Positions 1 to 12,947 of a stretch of DNA of 64,000 nt are shown here, in pieces (within the stretch, counting starts at the first letter, position 1; each line of letters opens with the position of its first letter). The DNA comes from Hawksworthiomyces lignivorus (Eukaryota > Ascomycota > Sordariomycetes > Ophiostomatales > Ophiostomataceae): positions 62,001-126,000 of the forward strand of contig NTMA01000109.1 of NCBI GenBank assembly GCA_002917075.1, in the 5' to 3' direction. Both the position numbers and the translations under genes were made by a program. The notes beneath the pieces are model-generated. The model was given only the letters and a program-made list of their open reading frames with translations, searched no databases and had not been told where the DNA came from.

Positions 1-130
1 TTCCTCTCGCCAGGAGTGTGGCCTGCTTCCTAAGCTGAACAGGCCCGTTCATCGGGGTAGAGAAACTCGCGCAACTTCTGCCTGATATCGCTATTGTCAA
101 TCAGGCTCGCGCCACTTCTCGCACGATATC

Positions 131-2468
131 ATGGCTCCTCCGACAGGCCCTCGCAACGATGCGAATGCGTCAAACTCTCGCACTACAAGGAGTTCCACGC
201 GCGGCCGCGGCGGTGTCCGGAAGTCAGGTGGCCCCAGGCTCGACAAGAACGGCGATGTAGTCATGGGCAATACTGCCGCTGGCAAGGGTGATGGCAGAAA
301 ATCGAACCAGTCCACGCGAGGTCGGGGGGCATCTCGTGCGGTAGCGGCTGCCGAGCAGAAGATCCGGCGGCACCTTGGTGCCACGGGCGAGGCTAGCCTA
401 GCAAAGAGAATCTCGGAACTGCCGCGCAAGAAGTTCAGCAACATTGCCAACCGCAAGTCCTTCAAGGTCATCGGTCTGCAGCAGAGCAAGGCGGCAACCA
501 ACCCGGATCGCGGCGAAAAGAACATTTTAGAGTTCATCGAGCGGAAATCAGCACACATGGGCCGCGGCGTCAAAATTATCAAGGTATGTATAAAATGAAA
601 ATTCTGTTTGGGAAACTTACACAGCGTTGTTTTCGACAGTGGCCTCTTTTCTCCTCTTATTCTCTTCACCTCTCTTCGTTCCATCATGATTTATCTGGCA
701 GTCGAAGATAAGAGTCTACGGGATGCGATCTGAACTCTCCTCTTTCTCTTCTCTTGTTTCTTTCCCTCGTTCTGTTCGCTTTGGCCGTCGAACTGCTCGA
801 AGACCGCGTGGTATCCCAAATGGCCACCACCACTACAACCCGCTGTGCCCTGTTCTGGGGCATTATCTTGCGCCTAGCTAACGCGGCAAACCACAACAGT
901 CACGTCTCGACAGTGACTTCATCCTCCACGTCATGGTATCTCAGGAAGATGCCGAGGAAATCATGAAGCTCAACGGCTTCATTTTTGCTGGAGCAAAACT
1001 TACAGTCACCGAAGACCCATTAGGATGGCAGACCCTGAATGACGCAAAACCACAACTCTCACAGCAGACGCTGGAGCGGAAAACCCAGCTTCAACAAGTT
1101 CTCGGCACCCGCTACAGTGCCGAGAACAAGCTCCTCGATCTATCTCGTCTTGGCGAAGATCCCGTGCTTATTGGGATGGGCTACTTGGAAGACAAGGATC
1201 GCGCAGAGAAGACATTCAAGGTCCTGATGGCTATCTGCGACGAGACCTTCCCTACAGCTGACGCAAAGCGCGAAGCCGTGATCAGCGTCACACTCGCCAA
1301 CAACAACATCGACTGGGTCGGCCAGGTCTTCGATTTGGCCGAGACCTTTCCCGATCTGAAAAACTTGGACCTGAGCGGCAACCAGTTTAAACAGCTCAAG
1401 ACTCTGAACCGGTGGCGGGGCCGCTTCCGTAACCTGGAGACCCTGCTTATGACCGGCAATCCGGTCGAAACCGAAGACCCCAACTTCGCGACGGAGCTCA
1501 TGCAATGGTTCCCGAAACTCATGAACCTGAGCGGCGTCCAAGTCAGAACACCAGAGCAAGTTGCCGCAGCCGAGGCGGCGAGGGCTGCGGCACGGCCAAC
1601 GCCAATCCCACAATCCGGCTCGGACTTCCGCGACAGCAGCGGGATTGCCGAGGCATTCTTGACGCAGTTCATCCAACTCTACGACACAGACAGAGCGCAG
1701 GCTGCCGCCGTCTTCTACGACAATGCGAGCCAGTTCTCTCTCTCTGTAACAACCCACACACCCCGCGAGCATAGCGATACGCCAGTGCTGCCGTGGGCCG
1801 CGTACCTGCGGTACTCCCGCAACCTCACAAAGATTACAAGCCGGAGTGCGCGCGTGCAGCGACTGGTCAAAGGCTCTGCCATGATCAGAGAGCTGTGGAA
1901 CACCCTTCCGCGGACAAGACATCCGAGCTTGCAGACAGAGCTGCAGAAATACATCGTCGACTGCCATCCGCTCCCCGGTATCCAAGACCCAACCGGGCAG
2001 AGTCCGGCGGGCGTGGATGGCCTCCTTCTTACCGTGCACGGCGACTTTGACGAAATCGACCCCGTGAGCAACAAGACCGGCAAACGAAGCTTTACGCGGA
2101 CGTTTGTGCTCGGCCCCGCCGTGCCCGGCGGGCCTGCGGCCTTCCGCGTAGTGAGCGACATGCTCTCTCTGCGCGCACACCAGCCAGTCCCCGACCAGTC
2201 GACCGATTCTACCTCAGAACAGGACCAGAAACAGGCCATGGTTGCTGAGCTCTCCAAGATCACCAACATGACACCTCAGTACTCTGAGATGTGCCTGGTT
2301 GAGGTCGGGTGGAACCCCGAAGCTGCCATCGCCAAATTTCAAGAGTTGAGAGTAAGCTCTCCCTTTTTCCCCTTTTGTGAACTTTCTTCTTGTACATAAG
2401 GCTAACTGTAATTTTCTCATCGCTTCCAGCCGAACCTTGGCCCAGAGGTCTTCATCAATGCTGCCTAG
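131..2468 (+). CDS. mex67: mRNA export factor Mex67 (NXF family)
   Basis: Nuclear mRNA export receptor that acts with Mtr2 at the nuclear pore. I infer three exons: 131-583, 900-2351 and 2430-2468, giving about 647 residues. Intron 1 (584-899, GTATGT..CAACAG) joins phase 0 and restores a continuous RNP-like segment reading DFILHVMVSQEDAEEIMKLN. Intron 2 (2352-2429, GTAAGC..TCCAG) joins the last 12 codons. Domains in order: a basic RGG/TRG-rich N-terminus (residues 1-60), an RRM-like fold (about 140-200), leucine-rich repeats (about 300-345, with FPDLKNLDLSGNQF and LETLLMTGNPVE), an NTF2-like domain (about 398-580, beginning IAEAFLTQFIQLYDTD) and a C-terminal UBA/TAP-C domain (about 590-647, with MTPQYSEMCLVEVGWNPEAA). 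The length and domain order match the family. The ATG at 131 opens the only long frame. The identity is firm; the exact intron 1 boundaries are inferred. Confidence 0.93.
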
Positions 2469-5293
2469 GAGCGCAGCTGGATGGAACTCGCCATGGCATC
2501 ACCACAACAAGGGCGGTCTCAGCAAAACTTAACAGCAGTTATGGCAATAGCCGCATGCGGTAAAGAGCCACTGCTCACATGACCAACATACTGCTGTATC
2601 GCGGCGTTTGAACAAGAGGCTGAGAGGGATAATATTGGGACTTTTAACAATGACGAGTTTAGGGGTGTTATTAGGAGGGTGTTTAGATATGGCGCGGACA
2701 TTTTCAGGTTCAGGCTGTCAAGGGCTGGTCAATCACGTCTGGGTTACCGTATACGGCATTTCTATTTCTTTCGTCTCTTCTGTACTTGTGCTTTGCACAG
2801 GGGAAATGGACAGAGGTTGTCCCCGGCGCACTACTTTTATTCAAGGCCTCGGTCATGCATATCACAGTTCTATTTCTGGCTACTTATTTTATTGGGCCAG
2901 AGTAACTCATTTTCAACGATACCATTTTTCTGGTGTGGCAAGACACAAAAGAATGCCACGAAAAGAGTAACCACCACAACATGTGACGAAAAGCCAGGCA
3001 TGTGGAAGTGATATGCAAGCCTGTGTGAGACCAAGTGTGCCCAAATTGAGACGGTGCTCTACCCCAGAAACTGCCATCACGAGAACAATTTGACATTAAG
3101 GAGGGCAGCGCAGAGACGGGACCGCCTTGGGGTGGTACCCCAGAAAGACATGATAGCAAATCCAAAATAGAATTGAATCCTCCAACATAGATCCTGAGAA
3201 CATAATCTTGCACAGTGAAAATTCGCCGATACGTGACATCATTGCCGCTCATTTCTGTAGGGCTGATCGCACAAGAGACATTTCCTCTTCTGCGCCCCTT
3301 ATATAAAATGCCAAAAACCGGATGCGACGAATAGAAAATCAGAATGACCAGAGGACGAAGAGCAGTGGAAACAAAGTAAGACAGAGCGAAGACAAGACAT
3401 TTGGCCAGTGGAAAGTGGTAGAGGGTGATGCTCAATGCTCTGCGCAGCCAATCAGGCGCGGTGATCGGCACGCAGCGCTCTGGTTCGCTGGCTGTGATTT
3501 TGGGGGCGGCGGTGATCCCCTCCCCCCAAATCATCCCATCATCTCCTTACCTCTCGCTTCGCATGCCAAAAAGCCGCGCGCGAAATTAGGATATGCAGGA
3601 CGGCCCAGGACAAATTCAGAAAAATCAAGGTCTGCTTTCCTGGCTGGCATGAAACGGCAGAACCGCTGCTCTTTATTCTCTCGCTCATCCTTTCAAAAAG
3701 AAATTGACGGCGGGGAACTAAAATAAATTCTTCAAACTCGTGGGCGATTCGCGAATCCAGGCTTTTCCAGGACCGGCGCTTACATTGTAAGAGACATGCT
3801 TGCACCGTGAATGGGGCCTTAATCGGAGGGACTTGTCGGTGGCATCGTGAGAATTGCACGGCCCTTTCATATTCTATCTTTCACAAGCATGCATAGCCCG
3901 GTGAAAGGCCTAGGGTGTGTCTGTTTTTTGGTCATCAGGCAGAGATCGACATAGCCCCAGATGTCTGCTTGTCGGCGCGTTCAATATGTGTCTGCCTGCT
4001 TTGGCGTGAGCCAGCTACGAACAGTTGAATCACCGAGTTGGGAGAGGCAATATAAAATTTGCATTTTTCCTGCGATATTTCTCTCCTTGATAGTCGGTTT
4101 ATGCCCTTCGGCGCGCCCGAGCCTTTTCAAATTTCTGGCGAGGCTCTGGATGGCGACTCTGTCTAGAATACAGGTTGAGTTGCCTTTTTTAGCATAGACG
4201 GTAAACTTAAATGGACGACCGGAGAATATTACTGCAAAAATTCTGTTCCCACGAGGCGGAAGGGCTTTCTTGCCAGCGGAACGTTTTCTTTTCTTCTAGC
4301 GCCTCGCCTACGTAATAAGGGATGCGCGCGAGATGATGCGGAAAATAGGGTGCCTCCATATCACTTCTTTAGCCCCCACGATCACCGTGATAAGAAAAAG
4401 AAATGTGAAGATAAACCTGAACTGTTACTAACGACATTTCAGTAACATCGTGCCGTTGGATCCAAGAGCTCGTACGTGTAATTATACGAACACAGGGAGA
4501 TACGCTTGGAAGATTCGCGTGGCGTGGGCGCAAATCTACACTCTAGCGTACTCGTATATACCTTTACGCAATCAGCGTCCCCGCCAGATTCACGACATTC
4601 AAGATAAAGGAGTATGGAGACAGGAGCGCGTCCAAAAGAGAAAGCGGGATTGTCATTACTATTGCCATCATGGTGAACTCAACCGCTGCTTTTGCCTTTC
4701 TTCTTGTCAACGCTAATCGCAATGTGACGAGACGCGTTCGCGGTTAACTGTAAGATTACATCTGTCGTAGAACCCAGTCCTGTTATTTCCATCCCCGGAA
4801 GGGTCTTTAAACAGGTCAAAGAGTACATATTGACCGGCAGGGAAGGGAAAGAAGGGAAGAAGAGGCAACATATCTCTCCAGCAGAGGAGATGGAGGTGAA
4901 AGGACCCAGGAAACTATTGGTGTCTGTGGCCTCCGAAAGAGAGTCGGTCGGCGCCGTATGTGGTTTAAGCATGTACGAGTACGTTCCTCGTACACCTTTG
5001 TAAACAAGACGCAGTCCCGCTTTGAGTGATACAGCTTGCTGGGAAGCACAGAAGAGGAGACAGGTAGCTCAGCCATACAATGCTGCATTGCCAAGTACTT
5101 TAGACAGCTTCTACATACCTTTTCCGTACTCTTGTCGTGGGCTGCGTTAGTTCAGGGGCACACGTGCAGGACGGCGCGTTTCAGCCAGAGTGGTATTGTT
5201 CTGCCTCACCCCGGGACCCCAACACGACCGCTTGCCCGGTGGAGATGAGTGGCTTTTCTTCTTTTGGAGCAGCTGCCTGCTGTTTTTCTCTCT

Positions 5294-5325
<32 letters not shown>

Positions 5326-8070
5326 CCCCGCTGCATCTCCCTTTCTTTTGTCCGTGTTCTCGCAGCTGTTCTCGTATTCTCCCTCTCGTGGGCTTCCTCA
5401 TTCCCACCTTTCTTCCCTCTCCTCACTTGGCGCTTCTGCTCACCGTCCAAGCCACTGGAACGAATCAGACAAGACGGACCGCAGTCTGGCTTTCTGCGAC
5501 AGAGGCAGAGAGCAAACACAGAGACAGGGCTAGTTTCGGGGGAAAAGGAAAAGAGAAAGAGCTAAGAAATGCCCACTTAGGAAAGGAACTCTCCTACACC
5601 AAGCCGTTTCGCGAGCGGAGGTATTTCGTTCGTTTTGTTTCTCTGTAGTAGGATTCGTTTGTCTTTTCCCCACAACGAAACAGGGCAGCCCAGCGTACTG
5701 CGTAGGCTTAATACGTGTAGAAAGGAGCATGATACAGCTAATGTATGTGTACACATGTACAGTAAACTATGTATATCGCTGGTGCCTGCAAAAAGCTGGG
5801 CAATTAATATTAAACCACCAAGCTGCGCCTTTTCTGCTGGGATCAGCTTTTATGCCCAGACTGGGGGAGCAACGTTGCTTGGACACTAAAACCTCTTTTG
5901 TGGTATCTTTTGAGGTAGCGCTCCCTACAAAAATACCCCTAACAGTACTTTCCATAAACGGAAGGAAAAGAGTCTAAGCCAGGGGCAAGTGCTCCAGTAC
6001 CCTTGCTTCTCGTGATTGTACCTTGCAAGAATGACTACCAGTCGTTATTACTTTTTTTATTGGTTGTTCAAGTACCGCCAAGGGGTTTGATACTTACAGC
6101 CCTTGCTCGGACCCACTACCATTCACAAACATTATTGGCCAAAGCTGCTCTTTCTCTCTGTTTGCTCGTGCAACGCCTCCCCCTATCCTGCACGACAGGT
6201 CCATTTTTTGTTGTTTTGTCCCTCTCAATCGCACCTTCCCGCCCGTTGTGTGTGTGTTCTGTGCCTTCCTTATTGTCGACCCAATTCCGCTCCCTGTTCT
6301 CTGCTTTCTACTTTCTGCTTTCTGCTTTCGTGCTCATGTATTATATCTCTGCCCGTGCTCGAACGTAGTCAAATATCTACATTCAAAAGAAAGTTATTAA
6401 AAAAAGGCATCATTGTTGTGCTTCGCATAGGCTTAAGTATGACCTATATACGAACAGACATATCCTCGTCTCTGTTGTGCTTTGCTGAAATCAAAGCACC
6501 AAATAACCAAGCTGCGTTCGCGTATGCTCTACCGCTTTAGGTCATAATCAGGAACCAGGCACAAAGCAACAGAGCTCTCCCGCTTTCTTTTATTTATTTT
6601 TTTACGCAGACTCGCAGATCATCTTACCGCGTTAGTCTGCTCTGCCCGGAAGGCGTTGCTTGCCACCACCCCCTTTTCTCTTGCTTTCGTACCGATACGG
6701 GATCCCCTGCAATCATCACCCGTATTTTATTATTGACCGGGGTCGCCACGAGAGCCAAAACGTATGACACGGGCTCGTTTGTCCCTCAGCGAAGGCGAAG
6801 AAGCAAGCTCAATGGCAGAACTGAAGACCTATGGTACACTGTGAGAGGGGCCAACCAGACAACACCAGCCAGAGAGACAAGGTGATGGTGGTGCTTTTGC
6901 TCCTTGCGCTTTGAACCAGAGAGAACGAGTATAAGCATAGACTCCTCTTACGGCGGTCGCTATACGGGGATATTCTATACGTACTCACACCTCTCTCGTC
7001 TCCCGACTAGCCTGCCAATATTTCTCTTCTCTCCCCAGTCCCAGTCCCAGTCCTACTCCTCCCCCCCCCCCAAGTACACAACCCCGACCCCAGTCGTGCG
7101 ACAGAGAGACACGAGAGACGACTACCAAACCTGGGCAAGCACCAGAAGAGTGTGTTCTCCTATCCTAACCCATCCTTCTCAGACGTCCACCTCTCTTTTT
7201 CATTTCTCTTCTCCTTTACTGTCCTTCTCCGACACTCTCTCGAAACATTCCCTCCATACGCCGTCCTGCTGGTGAAAACACTCGCCTCCTGGTACACGGT
7301 ATAGGAGAAAACGACCTTACGTTTCTGTCGATCAGCAAAGCTCACCTTGGGGGACCGGATTTCCTCCCTTTTTCTCCTTCTCTCTTTCTTCACCAACGGT
7401 TTGCATCCCACAGCAAATCTTGTTGGCTTCCTCCCAACAAAGACTTGGTCGCCATCACTCGTCGACAATACTGAGTTTCTTTTCGTTCTCGGCGTTCGAC
7501 TGGAAAGTTAGTGTTTTCTACTGTGATATCTGCTGCTGGTCTACCAGGACATTCCTTCTTTTTCTTTTCCCTCTTTCTTTTCGGCATCCCTTCGTTCGTG
7601 CGCGAACCGCCTCTCCCTTCGCATTCTTCACGACGCTCCGCCACATCTCTCGACATTCGAAGCATACTTCCCCGCCGTCTGTTAAGAGCCGAGCCGATCG
7701 CTTTACCAGGCCAGGAAGTCTTCACGTCTTAACGTATCGCCTTTGTTTCTGGGCAGAAATCTCACGATCACAACATCCCGAGTTTGCGCTTGAATAGCAG
7801 GCTGTGAGAGCGGGCCTCATTTGTGCCAGTTGACTCGACCAGCAGTTCAATCTAATTTATCGAACAATACGATATCTAACCTTCAACAGCAGTGGCGCTA
7901 TGCAGTTTCGACAGTAGACTTGAGTTGCTGGATACCAAGTGCTTTTAAGCATACGCTGACGGAACCCACTCGGCGAACGCGTTGACTAGTTTATTCGCAC
8001 GACGAGGTCGTTTCTACTATTGACTCAGGTTTTGCGGTTCAATAATTCAGAGAAGCTAGGAGACCGCAAG
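2469..8070. other. Spacer between mex67 and the kelch gene, with no convincing gene
   Basis: About 5.6 kb. The first few hundred bases are probably the mex67 3' UTR. Many short frames exist on both strands, but none shows a recognisable domain, sustained codon bias or plausible splice structure. There is a T tract at about 5299-5325 and a TACGAG inverted repeat near 4976. From about 6900 onward the + strand becomes strongly C/T-rich with few purines, as is typical of long fungal promoters and 5' leaders, and this leads into the gene starting at 8071. Confidence 0.6.
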
Positions 8071-10455
8071 ATGGCGCTCCCTCAGCCCCCAGTCGCGTTG
8101 ACGAACATCTGTTCCACGATCTTCAACAACACGCTCTACACTTATTCGGCGTCCGCGTTCCAGTCTCTATCTTTAACTTCCGGAGCTAAGTGGAAGCAGT
8201 TGCCGTCCGGTGTTTCTGTGACCGGCGGTGTTTGTGTGGGTTCGACACCAGGCGATCCCAGCCAGGCAGGTTTTTACGTCGTAGGAGGAACGACATCCAC
8301 GGCAGGCTACAATGGCCTACAAAAGTACACCTACTCAACAGGAGAGTGGGCATCTTTAGCTCCCCAGACCCTAGTCACCCAGGATCGCTTGCACCACAAT
8401 GCTATCTACCTCAATGACACCGACAGCATCTTCATGTATGCGGGCTCGCAGGATGGCTCTACAGGCGCTTCGACACAGACTTTCACCATCCAAGCCTCTG
8501 CCCCGTACGGCGTCGTGGCGTACCAGTCCACGGCTCCGCCTACGATCAACCCGATCATTCTTCCATGGTCGTCATCCGAGGCTGTCATGATCGGCGGCAG
8601 CGCCTCCAATACTCAGGTGATGCTGTTTAATCCGGCCAACAATGGCTGGACAAATTCCGGCACAACGCTCCTCAACCCGTTGACGATCGACACGACCGGC
8701 CTCCAGGCTGCTCTAATTACAGGAGATGATAACAGCAAGAATTTGTACACGTTCGACGCAACCAAGTCACCCAACCAGGTGAGCCGTATCGTACTCATGG
8801 ATAGCAATGGCCAGCCGGTCACAAACGCGGCGCCGGCCAGGCGCTCTATTCCAGAGGAACTGGCGGATGCGAGGTTTATTCGCCGAGGTGCCGCAGCGAG
8901 CCCGCTGACACTCTCTGACTGGCCTGCCTATAATGCTACTTTGGCACCCACGACGACTCGGTCTGGGTTTTCCCTTGCGCAGGGTCCGGGAGGCATGGTT
9001 GTACTGTCAGGAGGTGGTGGTAGTGATGTATTGTGTATGTTCAATGGCCGGACCAATTCGTGGAGCAACGCGACACAGATGCTGGCTCAGAAGAAGGTCC
9101 TCTTACAATCCTCATCAACGACCTCTTCTTCGACAAAGTCCACTACAGCGCCGACGACGCTTCTTACAGCACCCTCGTCGTCCACAACGGTTGATGCGTC
9201 TGCTACATCTTCTGCCGCCTCTGCTACCGCAGTCGCTGCCCCTACTTCCCACAATATGTCGGCGAACGCAGTTCTTGGAATCGTTCTCGGCGCTGTTGCA
9301 GGTATGGGAATTATTCTTCTTATTGCCTACCTTATCATCATGCGCCGGCGCAAACGCCAGAACTTCCTGGAAGCTGCCCATAACCGGCGTGCCAGCGGCA
9401 CCTCGTCGTCCGAGAAAGATGCGTTCGCTATTGTGAGCGATAGCTTCGCACAGCGGCCCCTTGGTGGCGGCAAGGGCACGTTCCGAGGCGGCCACCAAGC
9501 ACAGGATTCACAAGGTTCATTCTCCTCTGTGGCTATCATGATGGGCCGCGTCAACCAGCCGCGAGCGGCCGATGGCATCCAGCGCAACAACAGTCGAGAC
9601 ACGAAGCGAAGCTCAACCAGCAGCATCTTCAACAAGAACTTCAAGAGCACCATCAGCAAGCCGATTCCTCAGCCGAGGCCCGACATGGCATCCGTCTCTA
9701 TGCCGCGTCAAGCACAATTTGAAAGGAGCGGTGGTGCTGGATTCGGGGTTGGAGCAGGAGCAGCTGCCGCAGCAACAAGTGCCTACGGCCGAAGCGTCAC
9801 AGATCCGAAACAGCAGGCCAATGATGTGCGGCGGCAAGGCAGCACGCGACGCTCATCCGGCTGGAACCGGTACTGGTCAGGCGGCAGTGCGCTCAATATT
9901 CTCGGCTTCGGAAACGGGGGCTCGAGCGCCAGCGGTCATAACAGCCGCAATTCAAAGCGAGGAACAGTTGTCAGCGAGGCCAGCAGCAACTACTCGTCGA
10001 CAAACCAGAACCGCATCACACAAGATTCGGCGACGGTCCCGCCTCTCGATATTCCCGTCATGCCAGAGACGAAGCCGCGCTTCCAACGAGTCAACTCAGG
10101 ATCGCCAACCGTTGCCAATTTTGACAACTTTATGAAGGAAGGCATGCGGGGAAAGATTGAGCGCTCCACCAGCCAGTCGTCATCCCACTCTGGCTATTCT
10201 AGCGGCATTCCAGCCAGCATCCACGATATGTGGGATCCGACATCATCGTCCTCCGACAGGCCATGGGGCGCCGACCGAGCACCAAGCAGTGCTTATGGCG
10301 CTATGCACAATACGCCTCTTGCTCCTGCGTCAGCAACCGGCGGCAAGAAATCTTTTGCGCCGAGCGGCATGAGCCGCCAGCCGCAGCTTGCCATGGCTGA
10401 CACATCTTCTGATATGAGCTGGCTCAACCTGGGAGACGTTTCCTCTCGGGTATAG
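8071..10455 (+). CDS. Kelch/galactose-oxidase-like beta-propeller protein with one membrane span
   Basis: Single-exon gene of 794 residues. I chose the ATG at 8071 (MALPQPPVALTNICST) because nothing in frame upstream is an ATG and homologous fungal proteins, as I remember them, begin this way; some are mislabelled in annotations as splicing factor CLF1. Residues 1-340 hold degenerate kelch blades, with aromatic-rich repeats such as TYSTGEWASLAPQ and MLFNPANNGWTNSG and GG turns (FYVVGGT, MIGGSAS). A Ser/Thr/Ala-rich stalk follows (about 350-395), then one strong hydrophobic helix (about 400-424, LGIVLGAVAGMGIILLIAYL) closed by the basic stop-transfer stretch RRRKRQ. The remaining 370 residues form a Ser/Gly/Asn-rich, apparently disordered tail. 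No classical signal peptide is visible, so the helix may act as a signal anchor. The role is unknown; a cell-surface sensor or wall-linked protein is a guess. Confidence 0.85.
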   Translation: MALPQPPVALTNICSTIFNNTLYTYSASAFQSLSLTSGAKWKQLPSGVSVTGGVCVGSTPGDPSQAGFYVVGGTTSTAGYNGLQKYTYSTGEWASLAPQTLVTQDRLHHNAIYLNDTDSIFMYAGSQDGSTGASTQTFTIQASAPYGVVAYQSTAPPTINPIILPWSSSEAVMIGGSASNTQVMLFNPANNGWTNSGTTLLNPLTIDTTGLQAALITGDDNSKNLYTFDATKSPNQVSRIVLMDSNGQPVTNAAPARRSIPEELADARFIRRGAAASPLTLSDWPAYNATLAPTTTRSGFSLAQGPGGMVVLSGGGGSDVLCMFNGRTNSWSNATQMLAQKKVLLQSSSTTSSSTKSTTAPTTLLTAPSSSTTVDASATSSAASATAVAAPTSHNMSANAVLGIVLGAVAGMGIILLIAYLIIMRRRKRQNFLEAAHNRRASGTSSSEKDAFAIVSDSFAQRPLGGGKGTFRGGHQAQDSQGSFSSVAIMMGRVNQPRAADGIQRNNSRDTKRSSTSSIFNKNFKSTISKPIPQPRPDMASVSMPRQAQFERSGGAGFGVGAGAAAAATSAYGRSVTDPKQQANDVRRQGSTRRSSGWNRYWSGGSALNILGFGNGGSSASGHNSRNSKRGTVVSEASSNYSSTNQNRITQDSATVPPLDIPVMPETKPRFQRVNSGSPTVANFDNFMKEGMRGKIERSTSQSSSHSGYSSGIPASIHDMWDPTSSSSDRPWGADRAPSSAYGAMHNTPLAPASATGGKKSFAPSGMSRQPQLAMADTSSDMSWLNLGDVSSRV

Positions 10456-12865
10456 ACGAACAAGCGGGGCATGACATATGTGCTCGGCTCACATCAGTTT
10501 ACGAAGGCAACGATCACTGACCTTCTCTTCATGACACTCCTTACCGACATGTTCATATTCACAATCCCAACACTTTAGGTGTTATGACGGCTACACCATA
10601 TTCAAAGCCACCAGAAAACCCAAAAGCATTGTACCATCATGTCCTTCGCTTTATACCCATCGAATTACCCCGTCGAATTGTATATCAACACAACAAGCCA
10701 CAAGCTGGTTAACAATCTTTTTACATCTTCCCTACCTCATGTCTTCTATGTAGTTTCTGCCTACGCCTTCTACGTTTGCGAAACACAAAAAAAAACCTAG
10801 ACAGCGTGTGCTACCGCCTCTTCTCTAATTGCTCTCCAATCTCTGTTCTGTATATTCCTTCAATACCCGGCATCTTCGGCGTGTTTTACTTATTTTTTTC
10901 TGTTCCGTCTATCTCTCCTGGTCTTCACGCATTTTCAAAGCAGAGCCTGCTTCGTGATTTTATCTTCTTACTCTCCTTAACCAAGCTTGTTCGCGAATAA
11001 TCTTCTGCTTGTCTATCCCTCGTCTTTTCTTATCTTTCCTTACATCCTTGCGCTAGACACAACTTGGGCCTGGTCCCGTATTTTCTTTTTTTTTGTACAT
11101 GGATTGGGTGTTGCCGCTTCCAATTCTCCTGTCTTTGCATCATACCTAAAAGCTGGCCCCGGGTCGGAGTCCACGACATTGGTAATATTTATTGTCTCGT
11201 TTCTGTGCTTGAGAGGAGAGGAGAGGAGAACGGGGCTGAGGAGATAAAATCCAAATCGGTCTCTTAAAGATTAAGTGGCCTTCTGGTCTTTAGCTAAAGC
11301 TAGAATTTACTTTTGTTCTTAAACCTGCTAAGTCTGATGTGAATGTAGAGTGTGGCACCTATGTACAACATCTCTTGCGGATATCTGATCTATGAATTAG
11401 TCTCGACGGCTGAACTTTGCAACAACCCTAGACTCCACATTGTGTATTCCTTTTCAGCAGCAAAAGAGATAGGAAGCACAAATCAGTCGTGCTTTTTTTT
11501 CTCGACTAGAAAAACGCACTATCTACGCAGTCGGCACTTTTCGTATGACGGTCATCAGTCTACCCTCAAATGGGGCCTGGCATTGTCACAGGTCTCCACA
11601 CTCTCGGTGTGCTCTTCCTCACTTCCCGGCCCCATAGCAGCGCTCATCCAAAGTCGGCCTGTAGGGTTGGCCGCCATTAAGCCTGTGGCAGTCATTCCAT
11701 TATCTATAAAGGCGCTGTTTGATCCGGCGAAGAGAATCCCTCGCACAGCTGCCAAGGCTATCCGAGCATGCCATGGAGTAACGCACAGCTTCTAGTTGCT
11801 AATAAAAGATCTAGCTTATAAAATTCAATTGGGGGTTCATGGTGAAGGAGGGTCAGACACTTGTGTACGCAGAGAAAAGGTGGCAATTTATGTCGATCGA
11901 AGGTAGCACGGCCTCCTCGTAGTAGCTCTGTAAATACGGTGAGAGCCCTCGACAAGAGGGAGGACAGCTCAGGAGTCAGCACTATGGCAAAACCCACTAG
12001 ATCTGCTTCAACACCATCGGCACGCCGCCAGCAAAGCTCCCATCAAATCAAGACAACATTCTCTTTTGCTTTCCTAGGTGGCTGGACATGGAAAAGACTG
12101 CTATACTTCTCGTAGAATCAGCAGATCTAGCAGAGCTTGCAGTATGTGGAGATGCTGTCGCAGAACGAGAGGTTCTCTTTCTAGTACCGACCATTCTGTC
12201 CTTTATAGCACAGACGCTATGAGACGGTAGTGAATCCTGGCGAAGCTGGCTGTAATATCAGGGCTGCGTGTGTACTTCCTCAAATCAAGACCAAAAGAGC
12301 AGATTCTGAACATACGCTTATAATTTACAAGATGCAGCTATTACCCCGATCATCTACTCTGTGGAATTAGATGGTCATTCATTGCAGGAACACTCTTGCC
12401 TTTGGTCCCAGCAATGCCAACATGCTTTTTGAGCTCCTCCTGGTTTAAATATCTCGATGTAAAGGACAGCTGGAAGAATAAATAACTGTGAGGGGACTGC
12501 AAATTTAGGCTGATGCTCATAACTAAACACCAACAGCTGTAATGCAATCAATAAAAGAAGCAGATAATACCTTTTTTTTTTTTTTCAAAACAGATCACGC
12601 TTACAGCAGTCAAAAACTCTTAAGAGATCAGAGGTCCCCTATGGCGAGTCTCTGTTGCCATCCACTCTCCCCAAGTTTGTATAGGACGTATGTCTTGCAA
12701 TAAGGCATAAACTCTTTCAGATATTCGGGTTTCTTTCGGTGTTCTAACCAAAATACATACACGATAGCAAGAACTTCAGCGCCCACACTTGCGTACGCTT
12801 CTCTCCAAAGCCAAAAAAAAAGAAACAAAGGTTAGAGGCTAAAAAAAGAGCAGCTTAGGCGAGAC
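10456..12865. other. 3' spacer and gene desert, with weak coding-like traces on the minus strand
   Basis: About 2.4 kb downstream of the kelch gene. The first part is a T-rich 3' region. Between about 11555 and 12830 the minus strand has several short open frames with protein-like composition: 11555-11755, 11758-11997, a start at 12194 reading MVGTRKRTSRSATASPHTAS, 12350-12547 and 12628-12828. They do not join into one frame and I recognise none of them. This could be an eroded gene or chance. Confidence 0.3.
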
Positions 12866-12869
12866 AAAA
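12866..12869 (-). terminator. Candidate Pol III terminator of the minus-strand tRNA-Gly
   Basis: On the minus strand the tRNA 3' end is followed by an interrupted T stretch (TTTCTT) and then TTTT at 12869-12866, the minimal RNA polymerase III stop signal. Confidence 0.45.
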
Positions 12870-12876
12870 TAAGAAA

Positions 12877-12947
12877 TGCGTCGGCCGGGAATCGAACCCG
12901 GGGCCTGTCGATGGCAACGACAGATTTTACCACTAAACCACCGACGC
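12877..12947 (-). tRNA. tRNA-Gly (anticodon GCC), minus-strand copy
   Basis: This 71-base sequence on the minus strand folds as a complete cloverleaf. The 7-bp acceptor stem pairs GCGTCGG with CCGACGC, followed by discriminator A. The D-arm contains TGGTTTAGTGG (box A), the anticodon loop is TTGCCAT with anticodon GCC, and the T-arm contains GGTTCGATTCC (box B). No intron is present. It is identical base for base to the copy at 14402-14472, which lies in the opposite orientation. It should decode GGC/GGU. Confidence 0.96.

Noticed and set aside
2608..3534. Frames of 120 aa (+) and 216 aa (-) behind mex67
   Set aside because: No domain, no codon bias, no splice pattern; they overlap each other and lie in the expected 3' region.
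5137..5648. Several frames with poly-Phe or poly-Lys
   Set aside because: They come from a T tract of about 25 bases read on both strands, not from coding sequence.
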